Assembly: GCA_040905705.1 (NCBI GenBank)
Contig: JBBDQZ010000038.1
Span: forward strand, 61,658-125,657
Source: JBBDQZ01 sp040905705
GTDB taxonomy: Bacteria; Bacteroidota; Rhodothermia; Balneolales; Natronogracilivirgulaceae
Direction: 5' to 3'
DNA: 64,000 nt
Position numbers and translations under genes: made by a program. Position 1 is the first letter of the stretch. Each line of letters starts with the position of its first letter. Below, piece after piece: positions 1 to 9,521 of this stretch. A model generated the notes under the pieces. That model saw only the letters and a list, made by a program, of their open reading frames with translations, searched no databases and was not told the origin of the DNA.

Positions 1-1291
1 CCACTTCGAATGCACGTGCATCAAAATCTTCGTTAAAAAAATGCAATACGGTGGCACCGAGACGTTCAGCTTCGATTCGAAACGCGTGTGCTTCACGTTC
101 GACAGGCATATTTCTCTGTGTTATGACCGCCAGGGTATCCAGTTTCAGGGTGTTGACGGCAAAACGGGCCATGGAAATTCCTCTTGTTTCAAAGGTCGGA
201 TTAATCTGATATAAATAGGGGTTATGGATGTTCAGCGTATCCGAATTGGCCAGGGGAGGGATTAGCGGCATTTCGTAAAATTCGGCAAGGTCGCGGATCC
301 GATAGGCGGAATTTGAAAATAGCGGGCCGAGAACAGCATCCACATGATGTCTCCAGGCCAATCTGGTGATAGCCGCTTCCTCGGTAAGAGCTGTGTCGGA
401 TGTTTCAATATGATGCAGCCGTATATGCTTGTTGTCGTGTTCCCGGTTAAACTCCTCCGCTGCCAGCAGATATCCGTTATAAAGAGATCTGGATATTTGC
501 CATTCCTGAGAACCCGTCTGTGTTGCAGGTAACATTACTCCGATGTTATATATTTTCCCGGATGGGGCCTGGCCAAACATGATGGTGTCATTACGTACTT
601 CCGGCAATCTTTGAATTCTCCGTTCAACGGCCTCAATAACATGGGTGTCGACAGAAGCGTGATAGTAGGAATGGAGCGTTTGAAATAATTCTTCGGCTTC
701 CGATCTATTCATATATTCCAGTCCGTAACGAAAAAGATCAAATCGAACCGGGTTGCTTCCGCTCTGATCAAAAGCCCGCTTGCGTTGATAAATTGTAAGG
801 TAATCCATGATTTGTTCATACATCAACCCGGCTTCCCGGTGAAGATTCTGATAAGCTGGCCGTGATTTTAACGAGTACAATAAATCGAGGCTTCTGCCAA
901 ACTGCCCGGTTTTAAAATAGACCAGAGCAAGAGTATATCCGGCTTCATCTAACAGACGAGGGTCATCTCCGCCTCGGACACTTCCCAAATAATAATGGGC
1001 AAGAGGATAGTTACTGAGGGCAAAATAGCTTTTCCCGGCAAAAAGCCGGGCTTCAGGCAAGTCCAGTCCGGAAAAGAGAACGGCGGCGGAATCGTAACGA
1101 GATGTCTGATAGAATTCCATCCCTTTCTGAAAAAGTTCCTCCTCATCTGCGTTGTCAGACGATTCATCCCGGGGTTCATCCGCAAGCATAGTACCTTCAG
1201 AATCGATGAAACCGGTTGCTGATGCTGTCTCAAGGGTTACAAGACGGATTAGCAACAAAAGGGTTATAAGTAACAGGGTGTGTAATTTCAT
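1..1291 (-). CDS. LpoA-like exported protein, TPR region plus periplasmic-binding-protein domain (partial)
   Basis: The frame is open from an ATG at 1291 to the left edge, so the C-terminus is missing. About 430 residues are visible. A signal peptide (MKLHTLLLITLLLLI...) and a short acidic stretch come first, then a helical TPR-like region (about residues 50-240), then a type-I periplasmic-binding fold from about residue 248 (YNIGVMLP, DAVLGPLF, PLIPPLAN). TPR plus Leu/Ile/Val-receptor fold is the layout of LpoA, the outer-membrane activator of penicillin-binding proteins; an ABC-transporter binding protein is the alternative. No lipobox cysteine is visible in the signal peptide, unlike classical LpoA. 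The gene starts 11 bp after guaA and is probably the last known gene of the efp-accBC-gcvH-guaA operon. The function is inferred from layout only. Confidence 0.7.
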   Translation of the reverse strand, partial: MKLHTLLLITLLLLIRLVTLETASATGFIDSEGTMLADEPRDESSDNADEEELFQKGMEFYQTSRYDSAAVLFSGLDLPEARLFAGKSYFALSNYPLAHYYLGSVRGGDDPRLLDEAGYTLALVYFKTGQFGRSLDLLYSLKSRPAYQNLHREAGLMYEQIMDYLTIYQRKRAFDQSGSNPVRFDLFRYGLEYMNRSEAEELFQTLHSYYHASVDTHVIEAVERRIQRLPEVRNDTIMFGQAPSGKIYNIGVMLPATQTGSQEWQISRSLYNGYLLAAEEFNREHDNKHIRLHHIETSDTALTEEAAITRLAWRHHVDAVLGPLFSNSAYRIRDLAEFYEMPLIPPLANSDTLNIHNPYLYQINPTFETRGISMARFAVNTLKLDTLAVITQRNMPVEREAHAFRIEAERLGATVLHFFNEDFDARAFEV

Positions 1292-1302
1292 CGTTAAATG
1301 GA

Positions 1303-2856
1303 TTACTCCCATTCAATGGTTGCCGGTGGTTTTGAACTTATATCGTATACAACGCGATTAATGCCTTTGACTTCATTAATAATTCGGTTGGAAACAGTAC
1401 TCAGAAAATCATACGGAAGATGGGCCCAGTCGGCCGTCATACCATCAACGCTGGTCACCGCACGTATAGCTACTGTGAATTCGTATGTTCGTTCATCACC
1501 CATGACGCCTACACTTTGTACCGGTAATAATACAACAAATGCCTGCCAGACCGCATCATATAGATTGTGTTTACGCAATTCTTCAATGTAAATGGCATCG
1601 GCTTCCTGTAACAGCTGAATTTTCTCTTCAGTGATCTCCGAAAGAATTCGGATGGAGAGTCCCGGACCCGGGAACGGGTGGCGGTTGATGAATTCCCCGG
1701 GAATACCAAGGGAAACGCCGGCTTTACGAACTTCGTCTTTAAACAGTTCCCGGAGAGGTTCCAGCAGCTTGAGATTCATTTTTTTCGGTAGCCCGCCCAC
1801 ATTGTGGTGCGACTTGATCGTAACAGAAGGCCCGCGGAATGAGACACTCTCAATAACATCCGGATAGAGCGTGCCCTGTGCGAGATGGGTAAACCCATCC
1901 TGCTTGTGTATCGCTTCATCAAATACTTCAATAAATGTGTTTCCGATGACCTTGCGCTTTGTTTCAGGGTCTGTTATGCCGGCCAGGCGATTGAGAAACA
2001 GTGTGGAGGCATCCACGGCTTTTACCGGCAGTTTCAGTTTTTCGGTGTAGAGATGTTGTACATCCCGAAATTCATTTTTACGAAGCACACCGTTATTGAC
2101 AAAGACGCAAAGTAACTGATCTCCAATGGCCCGGTGGATCAAAGTAGCGGCAACGGTTGAGTCCACACCGCCAGACAAGCCACAAATAACTTTTCCATGG
2201 CCGACAGCTGCACGTATTTGTTCTATGGAGCTTTCAACAAAAGAATCTGCTGTCCAGAGGCCGTTCAATCCGCAGATATTTCGAACAAAATTGTGCAGAA
2301 TTTCTCCACCGTACTCGGTATGAATCACTTCGGGATGGAATTGTACACCATATATAGGTGCTGTGACATCCTTAACAGCCGCTATGGGAGCATTATCGGT
2401 TCGGGCGATGACTTCATATTGGTCCGGTAGCTGCTTTATATGGTCGCCATGACTCATCCATACGGTACTTTCATCGGGGAAACCTGCAAAAAGACTATTT
2501 CGCTTGATTATGGTAATTCGTGCCCGTCCGAATTCGCGTTTTCTGGCAATGGCTACGGATCCGCGTTGACGGGTGTGTATCATGATCTGCAGGCCATAGC
2601 AAATTCCCAGCACAGGGACATTGAGATCAAAGATCTGCTCATTTAAATCAGGGGCGTCTTCATCATTTACACTCATCGGGCCACCTGATAGAATAATACC
2701 TGAAGGCGGATTCGAATCGAACCTGGACAGGTTGATATTGAAAGGATGAATTTCACAATATACTCTGCTTTCCCGAACCCGTCGGGCGATCAGCTGGTTA
2801 TATTGTGATCCATAGTCGAGGATCAATATCCACTCTTTTTCAGGAGGAAGCATCAT
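1303..2856 (-). CDS. guaA: GMP synthase (glutamine-hydrolysing)
   Basis: GuaA converts XMP, ATP and glutamine to GMP in the cytosol. The N-terminal class I glutamine amidotransferase domain carries the nucleophile Cys86 (GICYGLQ) with His174 and Glu176 (QFHPEV). The ATP-pyrophosphatase domain has the P-loop SGGVDS (residues 228-233), and the C-terminal dimerisation domain ends with the family signature KPPATIEWE. The 517-residue length is normal. The gene lies 40 bp after gcvH and 11 bp before the LpoA-like gene, so it is probably cotranscribed. The M-M start places LDYGSQYNQLIARR at the usual position. Confidence 0.97.
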   Translation of the reverse strand: MMLPPEKEWILILDYGSQYNQLIARRVRESRVYCEIHPFNINLSRFDSNPPSGIILSGGPMSVNDEDAPDLNEQIFDLNVPVLGICYGLQIMIHTRQRGSVAIARKREFGRARITIIKRNSLFAGFPDESTVWMSHGDHIKQLPDQYEVIARTDNAPIAAVKDVTAPIYGVQFHPEVIHTEYGGEILHNFVRNICGLNGLWTADSFVESSIEQIRAAVGHGKVICGLSGGVDSTVAATLIHRAIGDQLLCVFVNNGVLRKNEFRDVQHLYTEKLKLPVKAVDASTLFLNRLAGITDPETKRKVIGNTFIEVFDEAIHKQDGFTHLAQGTLYPDVIESVSFRGPSVTIKSHHNVGGLPKKMNLKLLEPLRELFKDEVRKAGVSLGIPGEFINRHPFPGPGLSIRILSEITEEKIQLLQEADAIYIEELRKHNLYDAVWQAFVVLLPVQSVGVMGDERTYEFTVAIRAVTSVDGMTADWAHLPYDFLSTVSNRIINEVKGINRVVYDISSKPPATIEWE

Positions 2857-2896
2857 CAGGCCGGAACTTCGATGATTGGATGTAAAAGGCTGCCAT

Positions 2897-3277
2897 TCAG
2901 GCGATGATCTGGTTGTAATCGTCTACGTTGAGCAGCTGATCAAGCTCGGAAGGATCATCCATTTTGATCTTGATCATCCATCCCTTGTCATAGGGATTAT
3001 TATTTACAAGTTCGGGGTTATCTTTCAGGGATTCGTTGAATTCAAGAATTTTTCCTGAAATGGGCATAAAAAGTTCGGAGACCGTTTTAACTGCTTCTAC
3101 CGTGCCGAAAGATGCATCTTTTTCGACCGATTCATCCAGCTTGTCGATCTCCACAAACACGATATCGCCCAGCTCATTCTGCGCAAAATCCGTAATGCCG
3201 ATCGTAGCTGTACCGTCACCATTGTCGCGAATCCATTCATGATCACGGGTATACTTTAATTCTTTCGGATGATTCAT
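2897..3277 (-). CDS. gcvH: Glycine cleavage system H protein
   Basis: GcvH is the small lipoylated carrier that shuttles the methylamine intermediate between the P, T and L proteins of the glycine cleavage complex. The 126-residue protein has the expected N-terminal YTRDHEW and the lipoylation site Lys64 in GTVEAVKTVSE. No gcvP, gcvT or lpd is nearby. It lies 14 bp after accC, which may tie lipoyl-carrier supply to fatty-acid synthesis (inference). Length and motif placement leave little doubt about the identity. Confidence 0.96.
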   Translation of the reverse strand: MNHPKELKYTRDHEWIRDNGDGTATIGITDFAQNELGDIVFVEIDKLDESVEKDASFGTVEAVKTVSELFMPISGKILEFNESLKDNPELVNNNPYDKGWMIKIKMDDPSELDQLLNVDDYNQIIA

Positions 3278-3291
3278 AAGGTCTTGTCTGT

Positions 3292-4644
3292 TTAGATTGG
3301 ATCGGGTTGAAATGAAAAGTTGTCTTCAAGGTATTTTGTGTCGAAATGGCCACTGACAAAGGCGGGATCATTCATAAGCTGCAATTGATAGGGAATATTG
3401 GTCTTGATGCCCTCAATGACAAACTCATTCAAAGCTCTTTTCATGCGGGAAATCGCCTGGTTCCTGTCAGGAGCGCTGACGATCAGTTTGGCAATCATGG
3501 AATCGTAGTAAGGCGGAACGGAGTATCCGGAGTAGGCATGAGTGTCTACCCGGACACTGTGGCCCCCGGGCAGGTGAAAGGTCTGTATATTACCTGCCGA
3601 CGGTCGAAAATTATGAGCGGGATCTTCGGCGTTGATTCGGCATTCGATAGCATGGCCGCGTATTTTCAATGGTTTTTTTTCGAGCGGAAGGCCGGAAGCA
3701 ATCTCAATCTGGCGCTGGATCAGGTCTTCATTGGTGACTTCCTCGGTAACAGGGTGCTCCACCTGGATCCGGGTGTTCATTTCCATAAAGTAAAAGTTAT
3801 GGTCTTTATCCAGCAGAAATTCGATAGTTCCGGCACCCTCATACTGGATGGTTTCCGCAGCTGCAATGGCTGTCTGTCCCATTTTTTCGCGGAGTTCCGG
3901 GGTCATGACCGGGCAGGGAGCTTCTTCCAGAACTTTTTGATGACGCCGCTGCATGGAACAATCCCGTTCACCAAGATGTACCACCTGGCCATGACGGTCA
4001 CCAAGTATCTGTATTTCAACGTGGCGTGGTTTGACAATAAACTTCTCCATGTAGATAGCGGGGTCACCGAATGCCGATTCCGCTTCATTGCGGGCTGAAG
4101 CAAATTGCCGATCGATCTCTTTTTCTTCTTTGCAGATGCGCATTCCGCGGCCGCCTCCACCCGCGGAGGCCTTTAATATAACCGGGTAGCCGATCTCTGC
4201 AGCCACCTTTTTTGCCTGATCTGCCGAACGTATGATGCCGTCGCTGCCCGGAATGATCGGAACACCGAATGTCTGCATATGCTTACGTGCCATAGCCTTG
4301 TTACCCATAGTGTCAATCATCCTGGGTGACGGGCCGATGAATTTGATGTTGTGTTCTTCACAAATACGCGAAAACTCTGCGTTTTCAGCAAGAAATCCAT
4401 AACCGGGATGGATAGCTTTTGCATCGGTAATCTCTGCAGCAGCCAGGATTCTAGGGATTTTAAGATAACTGTCGCGTGCAGCCGGGGGGCCGATACATAC
4501 GGCTTCATCAGCAAATTTGACATGCAGGCATTTTTCATCAGCTGTTGAATATACGGCAACGGTTTTAATCCCCAATTCGCGACAGGTACGTATGATCCTG
4601 AGAGCTATTTCACCACGATTTGCAATAAGTATTTTGTCAAACAT
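3292..4644 (-). CDS. accC: Acetyl-CoA carboxylase, biotin carboxylase subunit
   Basis: AccC carboxylates biotin on AccB using ATP and bicarbonate, the first half-reaction of malonyl-CoA formation. The 450-residue protein starts MFDKILIANRGEIALRI, the biotin-carboxylase N-domain. It has the ATP-grasp glycine loop GGGGRGMR and the catalytic signature MEMNTRIQVEHPVTE. Length and order are those of the free-standing subunit rather than a fused pyruvate or propionyl-CoA carboxylase. It starts 8 bp after accB, the usual accBC arrangement. The carboxyltransferase genes accA and accD are not in the window. Confidence 0.97.
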   Translation of the reverse strand: MFDKILIANRGEIALRIIRTCRELGIKTVAVYSTADEKCLHVKFADEAVCIGPPAARDSYLKIPRILAAAEITDAKAIHPGYGFLAENAEFSRICEEHNIKFIGPSPRMIDTMGNKAMARKHMQTFGVPIIPGSDGIIRSADQAKKVAAEIGYPVILKASAGGGGRGMRICKEEKEIDRQFASARNEAESAFGDPAIYMEKFIVKPRHVEIQILGDRHGQVVHLGERDCSMQRRHQKVLEEAPCPVMTPELREKMGQTAIAAAETIQYEGAGTIEFLLDKDHNFYFMEMNTRIQVEHPVTEEVTNEDLIQRQIEIASGLPLEKKPLKIRGHAIECRINAEDPAHNFRPSAGNIQTFHLPGGHSVRVDTHAYSGYSVPPYYDSMIAKLIVSAPDRNQAISRMKRALNEFVIEGIKTNIPYQLQLMNDPAFVSGHFDTKYLEDNFSFQPDPI

Positions 4645-4652
4645 AATTCAGA

Positions 4653-5165
4653 TCAGGAGGGATCAATGAGGTATAGGGGCTGGTTATATTCTACCGGCTG
4701 GGCATTATCAGCAAGTACTTTTATTATTTTGCCTGTATGTTCCGATTCAATTTCATTCATGATCTTCATGGCCTCAATGATGCAGAGCACGTCTCCTTTG
4801 GAAACGGTGTCGCCTTCATTGACAAAATCTTCGGTCTCCGGTGATGGTGCACGATAAAAAGTACCGACAATGGGTGCCCGGACAGTGATATGTCTTTCTG
4901 CCGCGGAAGCAGATTCTCCGGCCGTTACTGATGGTGCTGTTGGTTCAGGAGTATCGGCGGGAGCCGAAGTTTGGGATGGAGCTACCGGGTTGTAGTAGGG
5001 AGCTCCCTGTGGGGGTGACATATACACCGGGGCAGAGCTGCTATACTGAACCGTATCGGCCTGTTTCTTTATTCTGATTTTGAAATCTCCCTCCTCAATT
5101 TCAACTTCGTTGACATCACTATCTGAAATTAGATTAAGAAGATTTTTAACGGTTTTTAAATCCAT
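4653..5165 (-). CDS. accB: Biotin carboxyl carrier protein of acetyl-CoA carboxylase
   Basis: AccB carries biotin between AccC and the carboxyltransferase. The 170-residue chain has an N-terminal helical region (MDLKTVKNLLNLI), a Pro/Ala/Thr/Ser-rich flexible linker (about residues 43-90) and a C-terminal biotinyl domain. The biotin acceptor is Lys134 in EAMKIMNE. The protruding-thumb segment typical of bacterial AccB is visible around GTFYRAPSPE. It starts 12 bp after efp, a common efp-accB-accC order in bacteria. Confidence 0.96.
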   Translation of the reverse strand: MDLKTVKNLLNLISDSDVNEVEIEEGDFKIRIKKQADTVQYSSSAPVYMSPPQGAPYYNPVAPSQTSAPADTPEPTAPSVTAGESASAAERHITVRAPIVGTFYRAPSPETEDFVNEGDTVSKGDVLCIIEAMKIMNEIESEHTGKIIKVLADNAQPVEYNQPLYLIDPS

Positions 5166-5177
5166 AAAATGTAAGGG

Positions 5178-5750
5178 TTAGAGTTTTACCCGTTCGAGAT
5201 ATGTTCCATCTTTTAAATGGACCTTGACAGTATCACCTTCATTTATAAATAAAGGAACCAGTATGGTAGCACCACTTTCCAGTTTGGCGGGTTTTGTCCC
5301 GCCCTGAGCTGTATCACCTTTTACACCCGGATCGGTGCTTACCACTTCCAGGTCGACATGTTCCGGAAGTTCCGTGAACAGTATTTCTTCAGTTTCAGCG
5401 TTGATAACCACTGTAATATCCTGATTTTCTTTCATAAACTCGGGCCGGTCGATTCGATCCTCTGATACCGGAATCTGCTCGAACGATTCTTTGTGCATGA
5501 AAAAGTACATCTCTCCCTCATTATACAGATATTGGTATGGATGCCGTTCCACTCGCACCGTTTCTACCGACTCCCCTGCGCGGAATGTTTTGTCAAGAAC
5601 CTTGCCACTGACCACTCCTTTCAGCTTGGTTCGTACAAAGGCGCCTCCTTTTCCAGGTTTTACATGCTGGAATTCTATAATACTGTAAATCTCCCCACTG
5701 AGAACAATAGTGAGTCCATTACGAAATTCTGATGTTGATACTTTAGACAT
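5178..5750 (-). CDS. efp: Translation elongation factor P
   Basis: EF-P relieves ribosome stalling at polyproline stretches. The 190-residue protein has the N-terminal KOW-like domain with the loop KPGKGGAF; Lys34 is at the position lysylated by EpmA/EpmB in enterobacteria. Two OB domains follow and it ends VKVHLKDGTYLERVKL. Neither epmA nor a deoxyhypusine-type enzyme is visible here, so the modification state is unknown. It is the first gene of the minus-strand operon that runs into accB, accC, gcvH and guaA. The 181 bp upstream should hold the promoter. Confidence 0.96.
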   Translation of the reverse strand: MSKVSTSEFRNGLTIVLSGEIYSIIEFQHVKPGKGGAFVRTKLKGVVSGKVLDKTFRAGESVETVRVERHPYQYLYNEGEMYFFMHKESFEQIPVSEDRIDRPEFMKENQDITVVINAETEEILFTELPEHVDLEVVSTDPGVKGDTAQGGTKPAKLESGATILVPLFINEGDTVKVHLKDGTYLERVKL

Positions 5751-5931
5751 ATAATCGGAAAAAAATTAATACATAAATACTGATGACAAATGGCAGCATG
5801 GTAACCGTTATGTTGATTGAAAGTCAGCTTTAACCGTGAACCCGGAATTTGATTTATTGGAAAGACAAAAATAGTACTGTTGGCACTTGAAGACAAATTT
5901 GTTCGTCAATACGGCGGAAAATATCCGGCAA

Positions 5932-7293
5932 TCAGCCTGTCATTATATTGTACAATGTAGTTATCAGAACCAGACCAATCAGGAGCGGACAAATATATTT
6001 TATAAAAAATGACCAGACGACAGCAAAGGTACTGTTTTCCAAACTTTCAAACCCGTTTTTTAATTCTTCAAGAGCATTATCAGTCTTCCAGAAATAAGCC
6101 AGGAACACACAGAGCATCAGTCCACCGAGCGGCAAACCGACATTGTTGAAAATTACGACCAGGATGTCGATCAGTGAAGTATAAAATGAGATCACCACGG
6201 CAAATGCCATCACTATAGTGCCAATGATCCATGCCGCTTTTTTACGCGTAATATTCTTTTCATCAATGGCATAGGATACGGGTACTTCCAGCAGCGAAAT
6301 CGTGGAGGTAAGTGCAGCCATGCTCAAAAGAATAAAAAAGGAAGTCCCGAAGAGGAGTCCGAAAAAGCCTCCCATACTTTTGAACAGGTTAGGGAGGACA
6401 TCGAAAACCAGTGTGGTGCTTGCGAAGAGACGCCCATCGTCGTCCATGATGGTAATTCCCGCATGTTGGGCAACAAACATGGCCGGGATGACCAGCAGTC
6501 CGGCCAGAATAGCGATCCCGATATCCGCAAAAGTCACATAGATTGCCGATTCAACGATATTCTGATTTTTTTTAAGATAGGAGCCGTAAGTGAGCAGGGC
6601 ACCCATGCCGAGGGACAGGGAGAAAAAAGCCTGGCCAAGTGCGGAAAACACCAGGTTGGTATTTATGGCGGAAAGATCGGGGAGCAAGTACATCCGTATT
6701 CCAGCAGCGCTGCCTTCAAGTGTGACAACATAGCCGATCATAATAATCAATACAAGTACGAGTATGGGCATCATGGTTTTGGTGGCGCGTTCGATACCGT
6801 TACTGACACCTCCGGTGATAATGCCGATAGTGGCAAGCATAAAAACGATGGCGAAGAAGGCATTTTTTAAGCCGTTTCCAAGATCCGACACCCACTGTGA
6901 GGCACTGATAAATCCAAAAAAGTAAAAGAGTTCTTCAAAAATAAAACCGAGTGTCCAGCCGGCAATCACCAGATAAAAAGACAGGATCATAACACCACAC
7001 AAAACTCCCCACAAACCAATCAAAGGCGGGAACCAGCCACTTCCCAGTTTTTTGAATGCCCCGACAGGGTTCCGCCGGGTATGACGCCCGATTGTGAATT
7101 CCGCGATCATTACAGGGAGTCCGACCGTCAGACAGCAGAGAAGGTAAATCAATATGTATGAGGCACCGCCGTTGTCAGCTACCTGTGTCGGGAATCCCCA
7201 AATGTTTCCGAGCCCGACGGCGGATCCTGCTGCTGCGAGAACAAACCCCAGCTTGGTATTCCAGTTTCCCCTGTCCGTCTTTTGTGCAGACAA
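5932..7293 (-). CDS. Neurotransmitter:sodium symporter (SNF) family transporter
   Basis: This 453-residue polytopic inner-membrane protein belongs to the LeuT/NSS family, which couples Na+ entry to uptake of amino acids or related amines. The TM1 signature around the Na+ and substrate sites is visible (SAVGLGNIWGFP, then DNGG), followed by TM2 with GLPVMIAEFTIGR. About eleven to twelve hydrophobic segments follow. The usual arginine of GLGNxWRFP, which forms part of the extracellular gate in LeuT, is Gly here, so gating may differ. The substrate cannot be told from sequence. The gene stands alone between efp and the GH13 gene. Confidence 0.93.
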   Translation of the reverse strand: MSAQKTDRGNWNTKLGFVLAAAGSAVGLGNIWGFPTQVADNGGASYILIYLLCCLTVGLPVMIAEFTIGRHTRRNPVGAFKKLGSGWFPPLIGLWGVLCGVMILSFYLVIAGWTLGFIFEELFYFFGFISASQWVSDLGNGLKNAFFAIVFMLATIGIITGGVSNGIERATKTMMPILVLVLIIMIGYVVTLEGSAAGIRMYLLPDLSAINTNLVFSALGQAFFSLSLGMGALLTYGSYLKKNQNIVESAIYVTFADIGIAILAGLLVIPAMFVAQHAGITIMDDDGRLFASTTLVFDVLPNLFKSMGGFFGLLFGTSFFILLSMAALTSTISLLEVPVSYAIDEKNITRKKAAWIIGTIVMAFAVVISFYTSLIDILVVIFNNVGLPLGGLMLCVFLAYFWKTDNALEELKNGFESLENSTFAVVWSFFIKYICPLLIGLVLITTLYNIMTG

Positions 7294-7422
7294 TGTAATC
7301 TCCGTTTAAGTCTTTATGATTTATTATCAGATATAATGACCATCCAAGATATTTCAATCCGCTTTCAACATAAGGACTTAAAATATTGTATTTAAGTGAT
7401 ATGATTCAATCTTTATTACAAG

Positions 7423-7438
7423 CGGGTGAATACACCCG
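7423..7438 (-). terminator. Candidate hairpin terminator after the GH13 gene
   Basis: A perfect 6-bp GC-rich stem CGGGTG/CACCCG encloses a 4-nt loop, 23 bp past the stop codon of the GH13 gene on the minus strand. There is no real U-tract after it, so it could be a weak or Rho-assisted terminator, or only an mRNA-stabilising hairpin. Confidence 0.4.
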
Positions 7439-7460
7439 GAAGATCTGCAGTATGGATGAT

Positions 7461-9485
7461 TTAAGGGGCACCAGATGAGCGTAAAATGACACCGGATGTT
7501 CCAGGCACGGTGAAGATGGCCTCATGAACCGGTAGTGGGCTGGCAAGCGATACCTTATTTGCGTCTGCTATGATTTCCCATTTCCCTTCCGGCAGGGTGA
7601 TCTTATGGTCTTTATGCGGATTACCGTTCAAACTTACCAACAGCCGCTCGTCAGGATGGTGGGTTTTACACTGGATTTCATACGTAAGATGCAGTGCATC
7701 CTGACTATCGTGAAATGAAATTTCGTGCGGTTCCGCCAAACGTAATTGCGGGAAGGATTTGCGCAGCTGAATTAACCCCTGGTAATAATTGAACAACGAG
7801 ATATTGGCTTCAATTTCATTAAAATCAAGATAATTGGTCCGGTTGCCCTTTTCATAACTGTTATGATCCAGTTTCCCTGCATTCGGATCGTTTTTATTTT
7901 CAGGAACAATCCACTTGGAGCGTCCCCATTCCTGCCCGGCATGTATCATGGGGATTCCCTGGGATGTCATCAGGAACAATGCCGCCAGCCGTGAACATCT
8001 GAGTTCCTGTTCATTCAATGCGATTAAGGAGGATTTGTCGTTGAATGCCGCTGTTTTTTTTGCAGGATCCAGCGCAATTCGGATGAAGTCCCCGAGTGTG
8101 TAGCCGTCATGGCACTCCAAATAATTAACGGTGTGTTCCTGTTGATGAAATCGGCCGTTCGGTTTATTGATCAGGGTACCCTTTATATAATTTTCCAGAG
8201 ATTCACGTTGGGTCTCATGATGCCATTTACCGAAAATGAAGCCGGGTGAGTCAACCGGATCATAGCCTTTGACGCCGTTTCTTATTTGATCGTTCCAGGC
8301 ACTCCATCCATTCTCGGAGAACCTGACAGGATCGTACCCGCCACCCCAGGGTTCGGCAATAAGCAAGACATCAGGATTCATCTGCCTGGCCTGCTCCCGA
8401 ATACCGCTGATAGTCTCACTATCGATCAGGTTCGCCATATCAAAACGGAAACCATCAATGTGATACTCCTGCATCCACCATTGAATGGAGCTGATAATCA
8501 ACTCCCGGATGTGTGGGGATTCGGTGCGTAAATCATTGCCACATCCGCTTTCAGAGGTGAAATGCCTCTTTTTATCCATCCGGAAAAATTCGGATTTATC
8601 CATGTACTTCAACGGGTTGAAGTCGTAGTTCGACACGTGATTATAGACTACGTCCATAATGACGGAAATACCTTCCTTGTGCAGCGCCTTTACCAGCTGT
8701 TTGAATTCATAGGAAGCGGCAGGTGATTTGCCCGTTATTGCGCCGGGTTGCACGCTGCCGTCGGAAGCATACATGGTCTCGGGTACGAAATAGAAGCTGG
8801 TCATATACCCCCAATAGTTACGGCTGTACGGATTCCAGGTGTTGTAATACCCTTCGGAGGTTTTCTGTCGAAAGGGTGGTTCAAAACCGGCAAACTTATG
8901 AAGGGGTAAAAACTCAACCGCATTCACACCAAGTCGTTTGAGATGGTTGATCCCGCCGGTTATTCCCGTTTCGATGAATCCCTGATAGGTTCCAGGATGT
9001 TTTGCACCGGCTGAAGGATCTGAAGTCAAGTCTTTCAGATGGGTTTCGTAGATAATGAGTTCACGATGTTTCTCGGGAATCACAAAAGTATCCCCTTCCC
9101 AGTCAAAAGGTTCCGGTTCGGTAATCTGACTTCGGGAATGCTGGTTATAGTGATTGGTAGTGGTGATGTGTGTTGACCAAGGATCGGCAATTAATGTCCG
9201 GGTTCGTAATAAACCGGATGCTTTTTGGGGATGGTGAATCCGGTAAGCGTAATATTTTCCGGTATGGTATCCTGGTAATGTCAGTTGCCAGCTACCGTCA
9301 TCGAGCTTTTCCATAGGGTGATATTCGCCTGTTCGCTGTTCATAGTGATCGAACAGTACAAGGTCAATATTCAGGGCTCTCGGGCAGAAAAGCCGGAATA
9401 AACAAAAATCCTTCTTCTGTTGGGCACCCCACGGTAAAGAAACCAATTTATTTGTTCCGGTGATCCGGTCTTCGCTTTGAAACAT
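7461..9485 (-). CDS. GH13 glycogen/starch debranching enzyme, type I pullulanase-like
   Basis: This 674-residue protein probably hydrolyses alpha-1,6 branches in glycogen or alpha-glucans. An N-terminal CBM48/E-set-like domain (about residues 20-120) precedes the (beta/alpha)8 catalytic domain. The conserved GH13 regions are DVVYNH (278-283), GFRFDMANLID with nucleophile Asp349, IAEPWG with acid/base Glu378, and ECHD with His459-Asp460. A C-terminal beta domain closes the chain. There is no signal peptide, so it should act in the cytosol. GlgX/TreX-type glycogen debranching is the main alternative to pullulanase. No glycogen operon is nearby. Confidence 0.88.
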   Translation of the reverse strand: MFQSEDRITGTNKLVSLPWGAQQKKDFCLFRLFCPRALNIDLVLFDHYEQRTGEYHPMEKLDDGSWQLTLPGYHTGKYYAYRIHHPQKASGLLRTRTLIADPWSTHITTTNHYNQHSRSQITEPEPFDWEGDTFVIPEKHRELIIYETHLKDLTSDPSAGAKHPGTYQGFIETGITGGINHLKRLGVNAVEFLPLHKFAGFEPPFRQKTSEGYYNTWNPYSRNYWGYMTSFYFVPETMYASDGSVQPGAITGKSPAASYEFKQLVKALHKEGISVIMDVVYNHVSNYDFNPLKYMDKSEFFRMDKKRHFTSESGCGNDLRTESPHIRELIISSIQWWMQEYHIDGFRFDMANLIDSETISGIREQARQMNPDVLLIAEPWGGGYDPVRFSENGWSAWNDQIRNGVKGYDPVDSPGFIFGKWHHETQRESLENYIKGTLINKPNGRFHQQEHTVNYLECHDGYTLGDFIRIALDPAKKTAAFNDKSSLIALNEQELRCSRLAALFLMTSQGIPMIHAGQEWGRSKWIVPENKNDPNAGKLDHNSYEKGNRTNYLDFNEIEANISLFNYYQGLIQLRKSFPQLRLAEPHEISFHDSQDALHLTYEIQCKTHHPDERLLVSLNGNPHKDHKITLPEGKWEIIADANKVSLASPLPVHEAIFTVPGTSGVILRSSGAP

Positions 9486-9521
9486 TATATAAACTCCTGG
9501 GGAAATATAGGATGTCGATGA

